This document shows positions 50,948-59,224 of a stretch of 64,000 nucleotides of DNA, in pieces. The notes beneath the pieces were generated by a model that had not been told where the DNA came from, made no database searches, and saw only the letters and a list, made by a program, of their open reading frames with translations. A program made the position numbers and the translations under genes. Each line of letters starts with the position of its first letter. Position 1 is the first letter of the stretch. The DNA lies in assembly GCA_964246745.1 (NCBI GenBank), contig CAXTRK010000006.1, positions 71,654 through 135,653 on the forward strand, given 5' to 3'. Origin of the DNA: Lichenicoccus sp964246745. Its GTDB lineage: Bacteria > Pseudomonadota > Alphaproteobacteria > Acetobacterales > Acetobacteraceae.

Positions 50948-51919
50948 TCAAGGCAGGCCAACCGTCACGTAGTACGAGGGCATTCCACAGCTTGCGAACA
51001 AGCGCACTCGGACCGCCGTCCTGGTCTCACCCATCCAGGCGATCTTTCCAACCTCGACCTCGTGGAGGTTCGCCGAAGGGTGATCCGATCTTTGCCAAAG
51101 GCAACCGACGTTTTCCAAATAACCGGTGGCCGGAGCTGCTACGGGATAGTCCGTGCGGATAAAGTCAGCCACGTTGGGCGTGAACGATCCAACTCCGAAG
51201 TAATGCATGGCGTAAGCGTGGGCAATTTTCGCGACAAGCTGGGCGAACCTCACCATGTCGACCGCCTGTGTCGAGAAGGTGTCGATTGCATACCGCTTTA
51301 GGGCAGCGGCATTAGCATTGATATTGTACATTCGAAAGTTGAGCGGATCGTCGGAGTTTCTCGGGCGTCTGCTGTAGGTTGATGCCGGGTAGAGGGCTGG
51401 CAAGACGAGAATAGTTGGATAATGGATCAGGGGAATAAACTCGTGGTTGGTCGTCTCTCGACCGATATCGAGCGGGAAATTCGTCTTTAGCAGCACCCCG
51501 TGCTTGCCTTCTAGGGCAAAGGCCTTGCGAACCGGATCGAACATCTCGCGAGCTATTGAGCCTTCAACCTTGGACGTAGCCTTCTGACACTCGGCACAGG
51601 AAGCTTCCGGCAACTCCAGGCCAGCGCCGAGGAATTCCGGAATGATGTGCTCACTGGTCAGCTTGAGCGGATCGCCGGCATCGTCGCGGTCGCGGCCGCA
51701 GTACACGCAGCGTCCGAACGGCGGGAGATGCCTCTCCGCCTTTACCGCGAGGAACGCCTCCAGCTTTTCACCGGTGAATGTTCCTTCCTCGAACACGCGA
51801 AAGGCGCCCCCTTTCGGCTGGTAGTCACTCGCTCCGATCTCAGGAAGCGCGGCCAGATCGGTCCAGCTGAATTTCCAGTGTCTGCGTGCCGCGCCGCGTG
51901 GCGGCGGATCTCCGCGCAT
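50948..51919 (-). CDS. HNH-endonuclease-like protein
   Basis: 323 residues. Residues about 70-125 form a zinc-supported HNH module: RCVYCGRDRDDAGD, then LTSEHIIPEFLGAGLEL and CAECQKATSKVEG, with two CxxC pairs and the SEHIIP active-site segment. The rest (about 200 residues) has no family I recognise. Such proteins occur in defence or mobile regions; here it lies beside a toxin-antitoxin pair and an IS remnant. No partner gene is adjacent on the same strand. Lower GC than the core genes. Confidence 0.8.
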   Translation of the reverse strand: MRGDPPPRGAARRHWKFSWTDLAALPEIGASDYQPKGGAFRVFEEGTFTGEKLEAFLAVKAERHLPPFGRCVYCGRDRDDAGDPLKLTSEHIIPEFLGAGLELPEASCAECQKATSKVEGSIAREMFDPVRKAFALEGKHGVLLKTNFPLDIGRETTNHEFIPLIHYPTILVLPALYPASTYSRRPRNSDDPLNFRMYNINANAAALKRYAIDTFSTQAVDMVRFAQLVAKIAHAYAMHYFGVGSFTPNVADFIRTDYPVAAPATGYLENVGCLWQRSDHPSANLHEVEVGKIAWMGETRTAVRVRLFASCGMPSYYVTVGLP

Positions 51920-52409
51920 TTTGCCCTCTCAAAAGCTCTGTAATAATCGCCGCGACGATAACAGCGTCCACGCTACCGACGCCGAATGGGTAAGTTCAAC
52001 GCGGCGGCTAAGCTTCAGAATGCGGAAGCATGAGGCACGGACCGTCAACGTCCGTTTCCGGGTAGCTTGACGACGGCTCTGTACGTCCGCAGTGGGTCGA
52101 AAGCAGCTAGCGACTTTTAGATCACGCCGGCTCTGATACGGATTGAACAGGAGCCGATCTGACCCAACCGATTTCGAATGGTGTGTGATCGAACCGCTCT
52201 TGCCCAGCAAGCCGCGCGGTGTGCCTGGCGACGCTGCCCGCCGACACGCCGATTGCCGAGCTTGTCGGCAACGCACGAAAGACTTTGCCCGATCGAGCGG
52301 AACTACAAGCAATTCAAGCCCTCGCAAGAAAGCTCGACCGGTGCCCCTGTCGCCAACGGGTTGGCCACGATGCCTTGGCGACGACACCGCAAGATCAACC
52401 GACGCAAAC
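51920..52409. other. 490 bp without an intact gene, containing an IS remnant
   Basis: It separates the HNH gene from the RES toxin. The only recognisable content is an IS5-like transposase N-terminus at 52143-52234. Terminal inverted repeats were not found, so the rest of the element has decayed. Confidence 0.6.
52143..52234 (+). pseudogene. IS5-family transposase remnant (N-terminus only)
   Basis: The plus-strand translation reads DPTDFEWCVIEPLLPSKPRG, the well-known start of IS5-type transposases. After GVP the similarity stops abruptly and none of the downstream frames resembles the catalytic region. It is therefore a relic. Confidence 0.7.
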
Positions 52410-52901
52410 TCACGCCACCTGTGCAGGAAACAGGCGCTGGTCCCACCAGATCGGCTGATGCAGACTGGTGGTGATGCGGTGCAGGTCGGCGTGGGCGGGA
52501 TTGATCAGCACATTGTGCTCCATGCGCGCGACCAGGCTCGGCACGATCAGAAGCAGCGAGCGCATCGAGCGCCGCCAGGCATCGCCGTAGGCTTGCGAGA
52601 CAAGGCAGTCCTCCGCGTCCCAGCCGACGAGGTGCGCGGTCGACAGCATCTCATAGGACACGCCCGGCGGAATCGTGATCTGGATCCAGTGTTGGTTGGG
52701 CGGCATCCGTCCGTTGCCGTGCACGAGCTTCTCCAGCATCGCCGTGCTGTAATGCTCGCTGGTGTAGATCATCGGGCTGGTTCGGGTGTTCCAGCGTCCC
52801 GGCCAGAGCTTGGAGCCGGCCGCGTCGAAGATCGCGGTGGCGCCCGCCGGGTCGCCGATGCGGTAGGCGGTGAGAATGCGGTCGAGCGTCTGTGCCTTCA
52901 A
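52410..52901 (-). CDS. RES-domain toxin
   Basis: 163 residues from a TTG at 52901. It has the RES family pattern: AYRIGDPAGATAIFDAAGSK, GRWNTRTSPMIYTSEHYSTA, MLEKLVHGNG, and later WGDAW-like QAYGDAWRRS and an N-terminal Arg/Tyr pair for NAD binding. RES toxins of RES-Xre systems degrade cellular NAD+. It overlaps the antitoxin stop (TTGA), the usual arrangement. Confidence 0.88.
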   Translation of the reverse strand: MKAQTLDRILTAYRIGDPAGATAIFDAAGSKLWPGRWNTRTSPMIYTSEHYSTAMLEKLVHGNGRMPPNQHWIQITIPPGVSYEMLSTAHLVGWDAEDCLVSQAYGDAWRRSMRSLLLIVPSLVARMEHNVLINPAHADLHRITTSLHQPIWWDQRLFPAQVA

Positions 52902-53344
52902 ACCGCCGAGCCGGCTTGCAGGCGGCCGAGGATGGCTTCGACGACCGGCCGTCCGAGTTCGTTTTCGAGCACGACGTCAACCGGCCTGCGCCCGTGCAGC
53001 AGCGGATGGGCTTCGAACATGAACCGGCGCGCCGCCTCTTCGCCGCCCCAGACCTCCAGCGCCATCGCCCATACACTGGCAAGCCGGGCCAGACGCGTTC
53101 CCTCGTCGGCGGAGAGGCGGCCGGCGTCGTGACCGGATGCGGCGCCAAGCGCCTTGCGCCGTCGCGCCAGGGTTGCGCGCGGCACGATGCGAAACGCGAA
53201 CTTGGTGTCGGACGGGGCGATGGCCTGGGCGACACGGTCGAGCGAGCGCAGCGGCAGACCATCCTCGACCGCCGACATCAGCGGCAGCGGACCGGGATGC
53301 CTGATTCCCAGCATGTCAAGCACGGGGTCGGCGATCGCCAACAT
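52898..53344 (-). CDS. Xre/MbcA/ParS-type antitoxin (copy B, intact)
   Basis: 148 residues from ATG 53344, which has GGAG at a good distance; a GTG at 53389 is in frame but would lie upstream of the promoter described here. The N-terminal half has helix-rich DNA-binding-like sequence. The C-terminal DUF2384 toxin-binding domain reads RLARLASVWAMALEVWGGEE, AARRFMFEAHPLLHGRRPVD and ELGRPVVEAILGRLQAG. First gene of the RES-Xre pair. A truncated paralogue lies at 47943-48176. Confidence 0.9.
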   Translation of the reverse strand: MLAIADPVLDMLGIRHPGPLPLMSAVEDGLPLRSLDRVAQAIAPSDTKFAFRIVPRATLARRRKALGAASGHDAGRLSADEGTRLARLASVWAMALEVWGGEEAARRFMFEAHPLLHGRRPVDVVLENELGRPVVEAILGRLQAGSAV

Positions 53345-53360
53345 GGTTGTTCTCCGCCAG

Positions 53361-53406
53361 GTCTCGTCTGAGACATAAGATAGGCTCACGCGGGATTTGC
53401 GGTCAA
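53361..53406 (-). promoter_or_regulatory. Promoter and operator of the RES-Xre operon
   Basis: Minus-strand TTGACC (53401-53406) and TATCTT (53377-53382) are spaced by 18 bp. The inverted repeat GTCTC-N4-GAGAC (53361-53374) follows the -10 and is conserved in the truncated copy. This fits autoregulation by the antitoxin. Confidence 0.65.
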
Positions 53407-53442
53407 GCGCGACCTTGGGTCACGCTGGCCCGCGCGTGCCGA

Positions 53443-54018
53443 TCAGGCCGGAGGATTGAAGCGCGCCAGATCGCTCGGCGGCCGCAGCCGGATCACCAGC
53501 GTCTCGGCAAGGATGTCATGCAGCCCCTGCTTGCGCCGGGTCCAGGCGATCATCAGAAAGCCGATGCACAGGATCAGCGCCGACAGGAACTTGGCAAAAT
53601 AGCGGCCAATCGCGCGCGCCAGGCTGATCCGCCCGCCATCAAGGCGCGCGACCCGCAACCCGCAGGCACGCTTGCCAAGAGTGGCCTGCCAGCGCGAGGA
53701 CTCCAGCAGCGTGAAATAGGCTCCCTGGAGCACGAAGCCGACCATGGTGATCAGCCATCCTCCAGTCACGCTCCGGGACACGTGCATGGTCACGACGGGC
53801 GCCAGACTGATCGGGATCATGGAGCCCGCGTGCCAGATCCTGCCGTCGCCGCTCGGCGCCACGCCGGAATGGCCGAAGGCGAGCTGGATCACGATCCCGG
53901 CCGCACCGAGGATCAGGCTGTCGATGAGCCAAGCCAGCACCCGCCACCAGAAGCCGGCATACCCCCAGACCCGCTCCGCATGTCCCGGCTGCCGCACCTG
54001 ATTAAAGACGTTGGCCAT
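53443..54018 (-). CDS. RDD-family membrane protein
   Basis: 191 residues from ATG 54018, preceded by GAGGGAG. RDD features: YAGFWWRVLAWLIDSLIL at the first helix (Arg and Asp), further helices around 70-115, then the SSRWQATLGKRACGLRVARL block and DILAETLVI near the end. RDD proteins are poorly characterised; some act in Na+/H+ exchange. Located 27 bp downstream of argJ on the same strand. Confidence 0.87.
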   Translation of the reverse strand: MANVFNQVRQPGHAERVWGYAGFWWRVLAWLIDSLILGAAGIVIQLAFGHSGVAPSGDGRIWHAGSMIPISLAPVVTMHVSRSVTGGWLITMVGFVLQGAYFTLLESSRWQATLGKRACGLRVARLDGGRISLARAIGRYFAKFLSALILCIGFLMIAWTRRKQGLHDILAETLVIRLRPPSDLARFNPPA

Positions 54019-54045
54019 CGTCTCCCTCGTGCCGGGCTCGGGCAC

Positions 54046-55257
54046 TCAGCTTCGGTAGCTGCCGTTGATGTCGATGTAGCCGTGCGTGAGATCGCAGGTC
54101 CACGACGTGCCGACGCCGTCGCCAAGACCCAGGTCGATGGCGATCTCAACCTCGAAGCCGCGCATATGGGCCGCCACCGGCGCCTCGTCGTAACCCGCGA
54201 CCAACGCGCCCTCGCGCGCCATCCAGGTGCCGCCGATGCCGACCGAGAGCAGGTCGCGATCGGCCGGCTCGCCGCTCTTGCCGACCGCCATGACGATGCG
54301 GCCCCAGTTCGCGTCCTCTCCGGCGACCGCGGTCTTGACCAGCGGCGAGTTCGCCACCGACATCGCCACACGCTGCGCCGAGGCGTCGGAGACGGCGCCG
54401 CGCACATCGATGCGGATCAGCTTGCCGGCCCCCTCGCCGTCGCGCACCACGAGCAAGGCGAGGTCGAGCAGCACCGCGTCGAGGGCCGATGCGAACTCGT
54501 CCAGCGAGGCGTCCGCCGCGTTGCCGGCGCTTCCGGTCGCGAACAGCAGCACGGTGTCGCTGGTCGAGGTGTCGGAATCGACGGTGGTGCGATTGAAGCT
54601 GCGGGCGACGCCCTGCCGCAGCAGCGCCTGCAGCAGCGCGGGCGCGACCGAGGCGTCGGTGGCGACGAAGCACAGCATTGTCGCCATGTCCGGCGCGATC
54701 ATGCCGCTGCCCTTGGCGATGCCCTGGATACGCACCTCGGCGCTCCCGATGCGGGCGGTGCGCACGGCGCCCTTGGGGAAGGTGTCGGTGGTCATGATGC
54801 CGCGCGCCGCCTCAGCCCAGCCATTCTCTGAAAGCGAGTCATGCAAGGCGGGGAGGGCGGCCACGATCCTGTCGTGCGGCAGCGCCTCGCCGATCACCCC
54901 CGTCGAGGCGAGAAAGATTTCCGACGCAAGGCAGCCGATCAGGCCGGAGGCGGCGGCCGCGGTTTCGCTGGTGGCGCGGACGCCAGCCTGACCGGTGAAG
55001 ACGTTGGCGTTGCCGGCATTGACCACCAGGCCGCGGGCGCTGCCGCCGGCAAGAGCCGCGCGGCACCAATCGACCGGCGCTCCCGGGCACTTGTTGCTGG
55101 TGAACACGCCGGCGACGCCGGTGCCGGGCGGGAACGCCGCCAGCACCAGGTCGGTGCGGCCCTGGTAGCGGATGCCCGCCGCCGCCGAAGCCAGTCGCAC
55201 GCCGGCCAGCGGCGGCATCGCCGGGAACGGACGCGCGAGCGGCGAGACCGCGGGCAT
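54046..55257 (-). CDS. argJ: Bifunctional ornithine acetyltransferase / N-acetylglutamate synthase ArgJ
   Basis: 403 residues. The autocleavage site is present in GMIAPDMATMLCFVATDA with the nucleophile Thr. Other blocks are GTGVAGVFTSNKCPGAPVDW, VNAGNANVFTGQAG and EDANWGRIVMAVGKSG. It transfers the acetyl group from N-acetylornithine to glutamate in arginine biosynthesis. It follows the isomerase gene by 4 bp on the same strand. Confidence 0.96.
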   Translation of the reverse strand: MPAVSPLARPFPAMPPLAGVRLASAAAGIRYQGRTDLVLAAFPPGTGVAGVFTSNKCPGAPVDWCRAALAGGSARGLVVNAGNANVFTGQAGVRATSETAAAASGLIGCLASEIFLASTGVIGEALPHDRIVAALPALHDSLSENGWAEAARGIMTTDTFPKGAVRTARIGSAEVRIQGIAKGSGMIAPDMATMLCFVATDASVAPALLQALLRQGVARSFNRTTVDSDTSTSDTVLLFATGSAGNAADASLDEFASALDAVLLDLALLVVRDGEGAGKLIRIDVRGAVSDASAQRVAMSVANSPLVKTAVAGEDANWGRIVMAVGKSGEPADRDLLSVGIGGTWMAREGALVAGYDEAPVAAHMRGFEVEIAIDLGLGDGVGTSWTCDLTHGYIDINGSYRS

Positions 55258-55261
55258 GGCG

Positions 55262-56248
55262 TCAGTGCGAGGCGGGCGCGCCGCCCGGATGGGCGCCAGC
55301 TCCAGGAGTCTGCCCAGTGGGCGTGGTGGTCGTCTCCGTCACCTTGCTGCCGTCGGGCTTGTAGCGGACCACCGTCACTCCGGCGAGCGCCTGCTGGACG
55401 GCGACGCGCACGTTCTGCTGGATGAGCTGCTGGCGGAGCTGATCCTTCACCGTGGCGAACGGCGGCGGCGGTTCGACCCGCTTGCCCAGCACCTGGATCA
55501 CGTGCCAGCCATAGCGTGTCTGCACCGGCGTCTGCGTGATCTGGCCCGGCTTCAAGGCGAAGGCGACATCCGAGAACGACGGCAGCATCTCGCCGCGCTT
55601 GAACCAGCCGAGATCGCCGCCATTCTGCCCGGCCGACGCCTTGTCGGTGGACGCGCTCTTGGCGAGTTGCGCGAAGTCGGAGCCATGGTCGAGCTTCTTG
55701 ATGATGGCTTGCGCCCCCGCCTTGGTCGGCACCAGGATGTGGCGCGCATGCACCTCTTCCTCGCCTGGCTTGCTGGCGACGGTCTTCGCATAGAGCGCCT
55801 GCACCGCGTCTTCGCTGACCTTGGGGCCGATCTCGCGGCTCAGGAAGACGTTCTGCAGCGCGGTGTCGGCGGCGTCCTGCATGACCTTCTGCACGGCCGG
55901 CTGCTTCTGCAATCCTTCCTTGCGCGCGGCGACGAGCAGCGCCTTCTGGTCGATGACCTGATTGACGAGCATCGGGAACAGCACGTTGGACGGCAAGCCG
56001 CGCGCCTGTTCGGGCAGCGTCTGCGCGGCCGCGCGGACGTCGTCCAGATGCACCGGCGCGCCGTTGACTGTCGCGATCAGCGGGTTCGGGTTCTTCGCCG
56101 CCGCGCTGCCGCCCGCTTGCGTCTGTTTGGGCGTGTGCGCGGCAGGCGCGTTGGCCGGCGTTTGCGCCGCGGCCCTGGTCGCGAGGTCGGGCAAAGAATA
56201 AAGCAAGCAGGCGGCGATGATGGAAGCTGCCGGGCTGGAAAGCCGCAT
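55262..56248 (-). CDS. PpiC/SurA-type peptidyl-prolyl isomerase
   Basis: 328 residues. Signal peptide at the start (ASIIAACLLYSLPDLATRAAA). A SurA-N-like helical region contains LFPMLVNQVIDQKALLVAAR, and the parvulin domain has HARHILVPTKAGAQAIIKKL, GGDLGWFKRGEMLPSFSDVAF and TRYGWHVIQVLGKR. The C-terminus is Pro/Gly/Ala-rich. It folds outer-membrane or periplasmic proteins. Divergent from secA. Confidence 0.92.
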   Translation of the reverse strand: MRLSSPAASIIAACLLYSLPDLATRAAAQTPANAPAAHTPKQTQAGGSAAAKNPNPLIATVNGAPVHLDDVRAAAQTLPEQARGLPSNVLFPMLVNQVIDQKALLVAARKEGLQKQPAVQKVMQDAADTALQNVFLSREIGPKVSEDAVQALYAKTVASKPGEEEVHARHILVPTKAGAQAIIKKLDHGSDFAQLAKSASTDKASAGQNGGDLGWFKRGEMLPSFSDVAFALKPGQITQTPVQTRYGWHVIQVLGKRVEPPPPFATVKDQLRQQLIQQNVRVAVQQALAGVTVVRYKPDGSKVTETTTTPTGQTPGAGAHPGGAPASH

Positions 56249-56263
56249 GAATCAGGAACCTTG

Positions 56264-56386
56264 ATGTTCGTGGTGGGCGCGATCATGGCCGAAGCGGTGG
56301 GCGAGGACAAGGCGAGGCGGTTCATTCGGGCGGCGGCGGCGGGCATGGCGCTTTGGTTGACCGGGGCGGGGGCGGGTCTTATCTGA
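56264..56386 (+). CDS. Possible small membrane peptide upstream of secA, 40 aa
   Basis: ATG 56264 with AGGAA 5 bases upstream; product has two hydrophobic ends (MFVVGAIMA; AAAAGMALWLTGAGAGLI). It is in the position of SecM-like leaders but has no recognisable arrest sequence. It could equally be chance. Confidence 0.3.
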   Translation: MFVVGAIMAEAVGEDKARRFIRAAAAGMALWLTGAGAGLI

Positions 56387-56482
56387 AGGCCACGACATGC
56401 CATGCAAGCCCGACCGGGAGCCTCTGCCCTTGCCGGTCGCGGCGGTCACACGAAGGGCGCGCGCTGCCGCCGGAAAGCCTCG

Positions 56483-59200
56483 ATGTTCGCAACTCTCGCC
56501 CGCACCCTGTTCGGTTCCGCCAACGACCGCTCGCTGAAATCGCATCAGCGCCGCTTGCCGGAGATCAACGCGCTCGAGCCGCCCACGCGCGCCTTGGACG
56601 ACGCGGCGCTCGCCGCCAAGACCGTCGAGTTCCGCGGCCGCATCGCCGAGGGCGCCACGCTGGACTCGCTGCTGCCGGAGGCGTTCGCCGTCGTGCGCGA
56701 GGCGTCGCGCCGGGTTCTCGGCATGCGCCACTTCGACGTGCAGATCATCGGTGGCATGGTGCTGCATTCCGGGCGCATCGCCGAGATGCGCACCGGCGAG
56801 GGCAAGACCCTGGTGGCGACGCTGCCGATCTATCTCAATGCGCTGTCCGGCCGCGGCGTCCATCTGGTCACCGTCAATGACTACCTGGCGCGTCGCGACG
56901 CCGAGGAGATGGGCCGGCTCTATGGCTTTCTCGGCCTGTCCACCGGCGTCATCGTGCCGAACCTCTCGGACGGCGAGCGCCACGACGCCTATCACGCCGA
57001 CATCACCTACGGCACCAATAACGAGTTCGGGTTCGACTATCTGCGCGACAACATGAAGTATCGCCTGGAGGACATGGTCCAGCGGCCGTTCAACTACGCC
57101 ATTGTCGACGAGGTGGACTCGATCCTGATCGACGAGGCGCGCACGCCGTTGATCATTTCCGGTCCCGCCGAGGATAGTTCCGATCTGTACAGGCAGGTCG
57201 ACGTGGTGGTCAAACAGCTCGTGACCGACCCCGCCACCTACGACAAGGACGAGAAGTTCCGCAGCGTCATCCTGACCGACGCCGGCTCGGAGCAGGTCGA
57301 GGAGATGCTGGTCGGGGCCGCGATCGTCACCGAAGGCGCGCTCTACGACGTGCACAACATCGCCGTCGTCCATCATGTCCAGCAGTCGCTGCGCGCGCAT
57401 ACGCTGTTCGCGCGCGACGTCGACTACATCGTCCGCGAGGACAAGGTGATCATCATCGACGAGTTCACCGGCCGCATGATGGAAGGGCGACGCTACTCGG
57501 ATGGCCTGCACCAGGCGCTCGAGGCCAAGGAGCATGTCGAGATCCAGCAGGAAAACCAGACGCTGGCCTCGATCACCTTCCAGAACTATTTCCGTCTCTA
57601 TCCCAAGCTCGCCGGCATGACCGGAACGGCAATGACCGAGGCGGACGAGTTCGCCGAGATCTACAAGCTCGACTGCGTCGAAATCCCGACCAATGTGCCG
57701 GTGATCAGGAAGGACAGCGACGACGAAGTCTATCTCAACGCGCGTGAGAAATTCACCGCCGTCACCGACCTGATCGAGGAGACCAACAAGAGCGGCCAGC
57801 CGATCCTGGTCGGCACCACCAGCATCGAGAAGAGCGAGATGCTCTCCGATCTGCTCAAGGCGCGGGAAGTCAAGCACAGCGTGCTGAACGCGCGCTTCCA
57901 CGAGATGGAGGCCACCATCATTGCCCAGGCCGGAGCGCCCGGCGCGATCACCATCGCCACGAACATGGCCGGGCGCGGCACCGACATCAAGCTGGGCGGC
58001 AATCCCGACATGCGCGTGCGTCAGGAACTCGCCGCGATCGAGGACGAGGCCGAGCGCGCCGCCCGCGAAGCGGCGCTCCGCGCCCAGGTCGGGGAATGGC
58101 ACGAGGTGGTCAAGGGCGCCGGCGGCCTGTTCGTGATCGGCACCGAGCGGCACGAAAGCCGGCGCATCGACAACCAGCTCCGCGGACGCTCCGGCCGCCA
58201 GGGCGACCCGGGCGCCTCACGCTTCTTCCTGTCGCTCGAAGACGACCTGATGCGGATTTTCGGCTCCGAGCGGATGACCGGCATGCTGCAGCGGCTCGGG
58301 CTGAAGCCGGGCGAGGCGATCGTGCATCCCTGGATCAATCGCGCATTGGAAAAGGCGCAGAAGAAGGTCGAGGCGCGCAACTTCGACACGCGCAAGAACC
58401 TGCTGAAATACGACGACGTCATGAACGACCAGCGCAAGGAAGTGTATGCGCAGCGACGCGAGTTCATGGCCGCGGACGACGTCACCGAGACGATCACCCG
58501 GATGCGCCACGAGTTGATCGACGGTCTGGTCGCCTCCCGTATTCCGGAACGTTCCTTCGCCGAGCAGTGGCAGAGCGCCGAACTGGCCCAGGACCTGAAC
58601 CGCCTGCTGGCGCTTGATCTTCCCGTCGAGGAATGGGCGCGCGAGGACGCCGTGGATGCGGCCAGCGTGGCCGAGCGGGTCCAGGACGCCGCTGACGCGG
58701 CGATGGCGGCAAAGGCGGCGGCCTTCGGCGACGGCGTCATGCCCTACATCGAGAAGCAGCTCCTGCTGACCACGCTCGATGCGGTGTGGAAGGAGCATCT
58801 CCTGCTGCTCGACCAGCTCCGTCAGGGCATCGGGCTGCGCGCCTACGCGCAGAAGGACCCGCTCAACGAATACAAGAGCGAGGCTTTCAAGCTGTTCCAC
58901 GTCATGCTCGACGAGATGCGCGAGCGTGTCACCGCCATGCTGGCGCGCGTCGAACTCGGCCCCGCCCCGGAGCCGGAGCCTGCGTTCGAGCCGAGCCTGT
59001 TCATGGCGAACGGCTTCGAGCCGGCGCCCGGCGGTTTCGCGCCCGCCCTGGCGCGGGGAGGCGGGGGAGGGGTCATGCTGGCCGACGTGCTGGAGCCGTC
59101 CGAGACGCATCCCGCCGCCTACCCCGAGACGCCGCGCAATGCCGCTTGTCCCTGCGGCTCCGGACGCAAATACAAGCACTGCCACGGCAGGGTGAGCTGA
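56483..59200 (+). CDS. secA: Preprotein translocase ATPase SecA
   Basis: 905 residues from ATG 56483. Walker A MRTGEGKT at 102-109, DEAD-type Walker B VDEVDSILIDEARTPLI, preprotein cross-linking domain, IGTERHESRRIDNQLRGRSG and a C-terminal zinc-binding tail CPCGSGRKYKHCHG (Cys889, Cys891, Cys900, His901) that contacts SecB. It drives post-translational export through SecYEG. A Pro/Glu-rich linker precedes the zinc tail. Confidence 0.98.
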   Translation: MFATLARTLFGSANDRSLKSHQRRLPEINALEPPTRALDDAALAAKTVEFRGRIAEGATLDSLLPEAFAVVREASRRVLGMRHFDVQIIGGMVLHSGRIAEMRTGEGKTLVATLPIYLNALSGRGVHLVTVNDYLARRDAEEMGRLYGFLGLSTGVIVPNLSDGERHDAYHADITYGTNNEFGFDYLRDNMKYRLEDMVQRPFNYAIVDEVDSILIDEARTPLIISGPAEDSSDLYRQVDVVVKQLVTDPATYDKDEKFRSVILTDAGSEQVEEMLVGAAIVTEGALYDVHNIAVVHHVQQSLRAHTLFARDVDYIVREDKVIIIDEFTGRMMEGRRYSDGLHQALEAKEHVEIQQENQTLASITFQNYFRLYPKLAGMTGTAMTEADEFAEIYKLDCVEIPTNVPVIRKDSDDEVYLNAREKFTAVTDLIEETNKSGQPILVGTTSIEKSEMLSDLLKAREVKHSVLNARFHEMEATIIAQAGAPGAITIATNMAGRGTDIKLGGNPDMRVRQELAAIEDEAERAAREAALRAQVGEWHEVVKGAGGLFVIGTERHESRRIDNQLRGRSGRQGDPGASRFFLSLEDDLMRIFGSERMTGMLQRLGLKPGEAIVHPWINRALEKAQKKVEARNFDTRKNLLKYDDVMNDQRKEVYAQRREFMAADDVTETITRMRHELIDGLVASRIPERSFAEQWQSAELAQDLNRLLALDLPVEEWAREDAVDAASVAERVQDAADAAMAAKAAAFGDGVMPYIEKQLLLTTLDAVWKEHLLLLDQLRQGIGLRAYAQKDPLNEYKSEAFKLFHVMLDEMRERVTAMLARVELGPAPEPEPAFEPSLFMANGFEPAPGGFAPALARGGGGGVMLADVLEPSETHPAAYPETPRNAACPCGSGRKYKHCHGRVS

Positions 59201-59224
59201 GCCCGCACAATCCTCGAGAGCCTC

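Noticed and set aside
52219..52458. Open frames after the IS5-like fragment that might be the transposase C-terminus
   Set aside because: None shows the DDE region or the usual C-terminal pattern, so only the N-terminal relic is reported.
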